Origin: Nymphaea colorata
Lineage: Eukaryota > Streptophyta > Magnoliopsida > Nymphaeales > Nymphaeaceae
Direction: 5' to 3'
Length of the DNA: 36,014 nt
NCBI RefSeq assembly: GCF_008831285.2
Contig: NW_022204579.1
Span: forward strand, 1 to 36,014
Shown here piece after piece: positions 30,400 to 36,014 of this stretch (the first letter of the stretch is position 1; every line of letters starts with the position of its first letter). Made by a program: the position numbers and the translations under genes. Under the pieces are notes generated by a model. That model saw only the letters and a program-made list of their open reading frames with translations. It made no database searches and was not told the origin of the DNA.

Positions 30400-31872
30400 A
30401 TGGATAGTCTTTTGCTCTCCAGGATCAAGAAAGATGTCTCCCCAGCCAAGTTGACCAACCTTTCACCTTAAAAATACGGTAAAGCTGCGTGGGCGGATCT
30501 CACATACACGCCCAGCAAGCTAGCGGATAATTTCATATACAGATAGGCTGCCACTTTGAGAAAAACTGAAGAAGGGACAAGCAAACTAAGAGAATTTTAA
30601 GCCATGAATGGTTTCATGAAGGAAAGATTGATTCAACTTTAGCTTGAAAGGGACGGAATAGAAAGATCTCTGAACCAGCAAATCACCATGTACAAAAAAA
30701 TGCTTCACGATTCATAACTAAACCATGAGCAAAGATTGAAAGAGATCCAAAAAAGATTCAACAGTGAGATCACCATCCTCATACAACAGAAATAGGAAGA
30801 AGCCAAATATTCACAAGCTGAGAAAGAAATGCTTTAAGGAAAAATAGCCGAACTGGAGGCTCAACTCAAGCATATGGAGCAAAAGGAATCATAATTAAAC
30901 GATGATTACAATTATCTCAAAAAATAACATGAAAAATTGACTGAAGAGTATAATATCCTAGTTGATAAATACAAATAACTTGAAAAACAAAAGATAAATG
31001 GAGAGGATGATGCAAGGAGAAGGCTTGATGAAGCTCAAAAGAAACTATACCAGACCGAAAATATATACCAAGAAAGAATTCAAAATATAATCAACGAAAA
31101 AGCCAAATAAAAAGATTCACTTTAACGATTGATGAAGACAGAACTTGAAAAGGCTTAGAACATCAGAATGAACTAAAATCTTAGAAAAAGTCAATAACTT
31201 CGGGAAATAATGCAGTCTTTCGACAGCGAAACAAAAAGATTGAATTAGATCATAGGGATGAAGGATAGAATGGTCGAAGCACTGACTCTTGAGAACGCTA
31301 AAGGAAAGGAATCCTTGCTTGACATTACCAAGAGCTACGAGAGTAGGATCCACAATCTATCAAACGACAAGAATAATCTCATGGAGCAAGTATAAAAGTA
31401 TATGGGACAAATCTCAAATCTAGAGTTACAACTTGAAAATGAAATGATGTCAAGAAAGACAGAGAGGGACCAACTCAACAATTGTGTCGTGCAGTTGAAG
31501 GACTAATTACAACTAAACCAAGTCAACTTTGTCATGGAAAGAGACAGGTTCGAATATTGGGGTGCAGACATCGAGAAATAGCTAAATCGGTTGCGAACTG
31601 AAAACCTTAGAATGGAGTAAATTCTAGCAGAAAACGAGAGACTATCACTGGAGATGAGAAACTTGAGAGATTTGCTGGTGGAAAGCTCATTTTAGATATA
31701 AAAGTCCAAGGAAGAGTTGATGAGACTTGCCTTCGAAAGGGATAATTTTGCCTTGAAAGCCGAAAAGATACTCCAGGACAATGAAAAATTGTATCGATTG
31801 AAGAGAGATTCAGAAGAGGAAATGCTAAAATGGAGAAATGCCATGTACTCTCAAAGGAATACCTATAGATGA
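30400..31872 (+). CDS. Long coiled-coil protein
   Basis: An intact 490-aa frame from MDSLLLSRIKKDVSPAKLTN to TGA at 31870. About 60 non-helical residues (KAAWADLTYTPSKLADNFIY) precede near-continuous heptads: LELERDGIERSLNQQIT, EMLEGKIAELEAQLKHMEQK, YKELEKQKINGEDDARRRL, and so on to the end. TAA and TAG fall mostly at charged heptad positions, as expected if they mean Glu. Such proteins in ciliates often belong to basal bodies, the striated rootlet or the cell cortex, but nothing here fixes the location. No intron. It converges with the ORP gene, whose stop is 104 bp away. Confidence 0.85.
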
Positions 31873-31976
31873 TATCTTGTATAAGTTTAATAATAATCCA
31901 AACAAGCAAGAGCATGATTAAAAAGTCTAAATTGATAATACTTGTAATAAAGATATGATAGAAGATAATGATAAAG

Positions 31977-34745
31977 TCATTTTTCCAACTATTTGTGTTT
32001 ATTTCTCATCTTTTTGTCTCTTCGCTGGATTTACTCCAGTCTCTCCTTCTATTCTTGCCCCTTTACCACATCTCCCAGTATCTTGCATATTATATCTTCC
32101 CTAAAAACACCATCAGAGGGTAATGGACATTCGCTATTCTCCAACTTCACTGGAAGCTAATGCTCAAAATCAAAATATTTTTGACCATTGAACATCAAAA
32201 CTCCGTTCCATTCTCCACTAATAGTTCCGACCAGCCTATTTTTATCATCTTTCTTCAATGATGTCTTTCGATTATTTGCTATAAACTTGTTCATAAAGGC
32301 TTAAGTGACTTGATAGATTTATCCCATGAAGGAATCAGGATTTTCCTTGGCTTTGAAGAGACTATTATTCTTAGCATTGTAGCGGATCTCTGCTATCATG
32401 TTGTTCTTCTTGTCAATGACATGGCAAACCCCATCAAAGTATATTGATCTTTCTCCAAATATGATTCCGTTTATGACCATAGTCGAAATCGAGAATTGGC
32501 ATTTGTCACCATTGTCGAATTAGATTGTTATCAGCTCTTACATTGCAGCGTTGATGTAGTTTAATCTCACGTAGACAATCGGTGCAATTTGCCCGTAGAT
32601 CTTGTATCCTCTTCCTATAAAATAAAGATAGGAGATGGCAGGATGATGAGATACTTGCTCCATATAGAGAGGACACCCATTAAGAGAGCCTTGGTATGTC
32701 TCACCGAGTATCGGATTGAAAGGTTTTTGAGTGCTCAGAGCCAGCGAAGACCAAGAAACATGCAAAGTGATTATCTGTTTCATTCTCTCTAGAGCCGTCA
32801 TTTAACTAGTTTGCTCGAGAAGGAGAGGAGCATAGCTTATATTTCTCGCCAGACTGATCAATGCAGACTCGCCTCTGCAAATTTGTATAGGCAAAGAAAA
32901 GTTAATAATCCCCTTCATTTTAAAGATTTTGCTGCCTATCTGATTGAAAGCAAGCTTTATTACTCTCTTTTGCTATTAAATGGCTTCTTTGTTGACGCAA
33001 ATAACTCCTCCTTTTGCAAGCTTCTTCCAATCTACCAGAAGATTATGTTCTTTTTCAGTGACCAGCCTAGGTGGGTATTTTTAACTTGGTTCATTGGAAT
33101 ATTTGGTATTCAGATAATTGACTGGAGGTTTAGTGATTTATACAGTGCCATCATGATACACTTATTCATATTTTTAGACAATTTTGGCAGAAATGCTATG
33201 ATAAATTTCTTGTATTTCTTCAAGCTATTCAATATCCTCAACAGCATCCTCAATGGAATAAAAAGTTTCATCCACAGCATCCTCCTCCTATGATACATTT
33301 CTTTCGCAAGGAATTTATAAGATGATGTTATTTCTCGGGGACTCTTCCTTATTGTTGGAAGTTAATGATCTAAAATTTGGATTAGCTGATTTGCTACGGG
33401 CGTGGCCTGTTAGATCAAATGACGACTTTTTCATTGGACTATAGGAATTCACGTCCACAACATCAACATCCAGCTTGTTTGAGATGTTTGAAACGTTTGA
33501 ACTTTCAAATGAAGGCCTTATCAAACTTTTCAAGAATTTTATTATGATCTTTTGGTTCTATGCTGTCTTTTTATGATGGCTTTTCCTTATAATTGCACTG
33601 ATTGTCAAAGAATACTGTCCTTATTTTTTCTTTTTGACATTTATCTCCATGAAAGGAACATTGGCTCCAAAAAAGATGTTGCTCGTAGACTTCATGAGTT
33701 GTTGCAGCTATCCTCCTTTCTATACCTGTTCGACAAGCATGATCATCTCAAACTACTCATTTTGGGAATGGATTTTATAGTAATTTGCCGATATGCTTGC
33801 ATTGAATCTCTAAAGTATCTAGCAGGTGAATTCCGAAGAAGTTACATAACCTAAAATTTTTATGTTTTCGCGAATAATTGCAAGATTGTTCCAAGAAGGT
33901 GGAAGGGCATATTAAAGATAGTAATACTTGCTGCTTTGTGATGAGTTCAAGATCATCAAATTCTGTTCAGAAAATATGCCAAACACTTCTCTTCTTCCCT
34001 TCTTCAGCTTGGCAACTAAATCTTCCTTCTCTTAGAAAAAGGAACTCAAATTTTTATTAGTCAGGATAGTCAAGTCCATCGTTTCCTTTTATTCTGCATT
34101 TTTAACATCTTTTAGCTCTTTGCTATCATCACCGAGCAAACACTCTATCCTTTTGAACGAAATTTAGACAATTGATTCGCGAAGACAGTATAGAATTTAC
34201 TCGCATATTGAAGAATTCGAGAACTTAAACGATATGCTCTGGAACTTTTCACTGATTATGGGGTCAAAAGACTCCAAGACTAGGCCATATTTTTGAGAAC
34301 TGGACCTCCGTACAAGGTAAGATTTGAGATCAATTACATCCTGTTTTTTAGAAGTGCAAAATTTCACCCTTTGGTAATTGTATTCATATTTTATCGTTCT
34401 CTTTTACCAAAAGACCATCTTCATGAAAGTCGTCTTGACCTCACAAGTAGTCTCGATTTAGTAGATGTTCGGAGGAGTTATGGAAACGCATCCGTTCAAT
34501 TTTTGCCTTGCATATTCGATGTTTTTCGCAATGAAGTAAGTCCTTTAGACATCTTCAAGCTTTTTGAAAATGGAAGTAAAGTATTAATAGTTTTTGCGGA
34601 TGGCTTTTGGGATCTGACCATATGTCTTTTCTTATTTGATCGACATGAGGAGCTGAAGATACATTTTGCACTTAGCAGGAAAGAAGTCAAGATGAGCCTT
34701 GTTCAACTAGGCAATTTGGGGGAGTTTTCTTTGGCATTCTTTCAT
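31977..34745 (-). CDS. Oxysterol-binding-protein-related lipid transfer protein
   Basis: A single 922-aa frame with no intron, from MKECQRKLPQIAELNKAHL to TGA at 31977. The C-terminal ORD lipid-binding domain is clear. It begins INFSLPIQICRGESALISLA and includes YAPLLLEQTSEMTALERMKQ, KPFNPILGETYQG and the family fingerprint MEQVSHHP at about residue 695. It ends LEEIQRRDKKMR, where TAA stands for the Glu of LEE-x-QR. ORPs move sterols or PI4P between membranes at contact sites. Upstream, around residues 240-340, a PH-like segment is possible (REVFGIFSEQNLMILN). An acidic stretch SEEEDAVDETFYSIEDAVED at about residue 490 is a weak candidate for a phospho-FFAT motif that would bind VAP at the ER. 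Large for the family, mainly through the N-terminal 450 residues. Confidence 0.92.
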
Positions 34746-35235
34746 TAAACGTCAGAAAGATATTAAAGCTCCAAACTTTATAATTATAAGCGAAAAGTAC
34801 CTTAAATTTCCAACTAAATATGGATTGGCATTTAAATGAGGATTACTGAATATATAATTTTGCCTATGAAGCCTGTAGAAGGCGGTTTTGGTGATCAGCT
34901 ATCGGTGTAGATTATTTTTTGATGAATAAACAAGAAAAAATGTTTGATTGACCGCTTGAGATATTTCAAACTTATCCATTCTTTAGTCTGAACCAAAATA
35001 TGATAGAACGTAATCATTGAATATCTATTGTCAGCATAGATTCAAAAGATATCCAAAATCCTCACATTAACTCTTGATTTTCTCTCTATACTAACAATCA
35101 AATATTTCTTCATGTTTTCACAATGATTGATGCATCGTTTTAATTCGAAACTAAGGCTATGAGGCTGAGGGGCCTTTGAGTTAAGTAGAAACTAGTAGTT
35201 TGCGTTAAAATACATATGATCAGATGGAAAGTTTT
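34746..35235. other. Gap between Rab and ORP genes, no gene seen
   Basis: AT-rich. It should contain the ORP promoter and the Rab 3' end. No frame with convincing composition was found on either strand. Confidence 0.45.
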
Positions 35236-35841
35236 TCACCTTCCGCAGCAATTCCTCCTACCTTCTTGAACCTTGACGGTCGGTTTAAGTTCCTATCCTT
35301 CCTCCTGTGGTCCACCGCCGAAGTGCTTCACCAGTTTCCTCGCTAACTAGTCGAAGATCTCCACCACTTTCGTGCCCTCTTTTGCTGAGCACTACTCGTA
35401 GTTGACTTCGTACCTCGCTGCAAGATCCTTCCCAGCGACTGCAGACTCGTGAGGTATGTCGGCCTTGTTGCCTACAAGGAATACGCACTCCTTAGGCACT
35501 CTCTCCTCCAAGGCTTTACTGAGGTAGTAATCACAGCGCTCGAGAGAGGAGGGATCTGCCAAGTCGAAGACGCACACACAGCCCTGGGACCCCTTGTAGT
35601 AGGAGCTGGTGAGTGCGCGAAACTTTTACTGGCCGGCAGTGTCCCAAATCTGCAGTGAATATAGCCTCTCACCGACCTGTGCGGTGTATGTCTTGAAGTC
35701 GATGCCTACGGTGGAGAGGTAAGCGGCGTTGAACTTTGATTCGCTGAGTCGGAAGAGGATGCTGCTTTTGCCTACGGCCTGCGGGCCGACGATGATGACC
35801 TTGAAGGCCCTCATTTTTAGATCTTGGTTCGAATTGTTCAT
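35236..35841 (-). CDS. Rab family small GTPase
   Basis: An intact 201-aa frame, MNNSNQDLKMRAFKVIIVG to NCCGR and TGA at 35236. All G motifs are present: GPQAVGKSS (residues 19-27), switch I Thr44 in STVGIDFKT, WDTAGQ-E (67-72), GNKAD, and E-CSAK (150-154). The Glu after DTAGQ (35626-35628) is TAA and the Glu before CSAK (35392-35394) is TAG, two invariant positions that fix the genetic code. CAG is used for the neighbouring Gln residues. The C-terminal Cys-Cys-Gly-Arg is a prenylation site of the CCxx kind, so the protein should sit on vesicle or organelle membranes. The subfamily is not resolved. ATG at codon 10 is an alternative start. The gene ends the chromosome, 75 bp from the telomere. 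Confidence 0.96.
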
Positions 35842-35916
35842 CTTATTTATAATAAATCAATGCAAACCACCGCCAAACGCCATCACTCTAAAGGACATAA
35901 ATATCAATGAATTTCC

Positions 35917-36014
35917 GGGGTTGGGGTTGGGGTTGGGGTTGGGGTTGGGGTTGGGGTTGGGGTTGGGGTTGGGGTTGGGTTGGGGTTGGGGTTGGGGTTG
36001 GGGTTGGGGTTGGG
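35917..36014. repeat. Right telomere, G4T2 repeats
   Basis: About 16 GGGGTT repeats to the end of the window, with one GGGTT variant near 35977. The junction sequence before it is AATTTCC. It is the inverse complement of the left end, as expected for a complete linear chromosome. Confidence 0.97.

Noticed and set aside
32811-33293. Plus-strand 160-aa open frame
   Set aside because: It is the complement of the ORP coding sequence (acidic linker and start of the lipid-binding domain), so a shadow.
1-36014. tRNA or rRNA genes
   Set aside because: I found no cloverleaf-like or rRNA-like sequence by eye. A tRNA scan was not possible here.

Overview
This window looks like one complete macronuclear chromosome of a ciliate. 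It has C4A2 telomere repeats at the left end (1-54) and G4T2 repeats at the right end (35917-36014). Genes end at TGA only. In-frame TAA and TAG are common, and at invariant family positions they stand for glutamate: the E after DTAGQ and the E before CSAK in a Rab GTPase, and the second E of LEE-x-QR in an oxysterol-binding-protein relative. Paralogues inside the window agree, with GAG in one copy where sister copies have TAG or TAA. UAR = Glu with UGA as stop is the peritrich nuclear code (NCBI table 30), so the best guess is a peritrich such as a Vorticella, Carchesium, Epistylis or Campanella relative. Several genes contain GT...AG introns of exactly 20 nt.

Layout. The left flank (55-6051) is visibly GC-rich. 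It holds an HP1-like chromodomain gene (-), a coiled-coil gene (+), a CFAP77-like ciliary microtubule inner protein gene (+), a centrin-like EF-hand gene (-) and a larger EF-hand gene (-). The right flank (29615-35841) holds a basic protein of unknown family (+), a long coiled-coil protein (+), an ORP/OSBP lipid-transfer protein (-) and a Rab GTPase (-). The flanks therefore look like normal ciliary, cytoskeletal and membrane-traffic genes.

The centre (about 6.4-28.9 kb) is AT-rich and is a four-fold tandem array with a period near 6 kb. Each unit is a divergent pair. A small MGQ-starting protein of about 200 aa (-) lies head-to-head, about 0.5 kb away, with a protein of about 1,000-1,100 aa (+). 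The large protein reads as three chymotrypsin-fold (S1-like) protease modules in a row: two appear to have lost the catalytic residues, and the last keeps His, Asp and Ser (Gly-x-Ser-Gly-Ser). Units 1, 2 and 4 are essentially open. Unit 3 is frame-broken in both genes. I do not recognise the small partner or the N-terminal part of the protease. This pair is the best candidate for an undescribed system.

Between units lie truncated copies of the two flanking genes. One right-flank fragment followed directly by one left-flank fragment (16614-17641) is what the junction of a tandem duplication would leave. Gene readings with a single frame change may reflect one-base assembly errors in short homopolymers; these are flagged in each entry.
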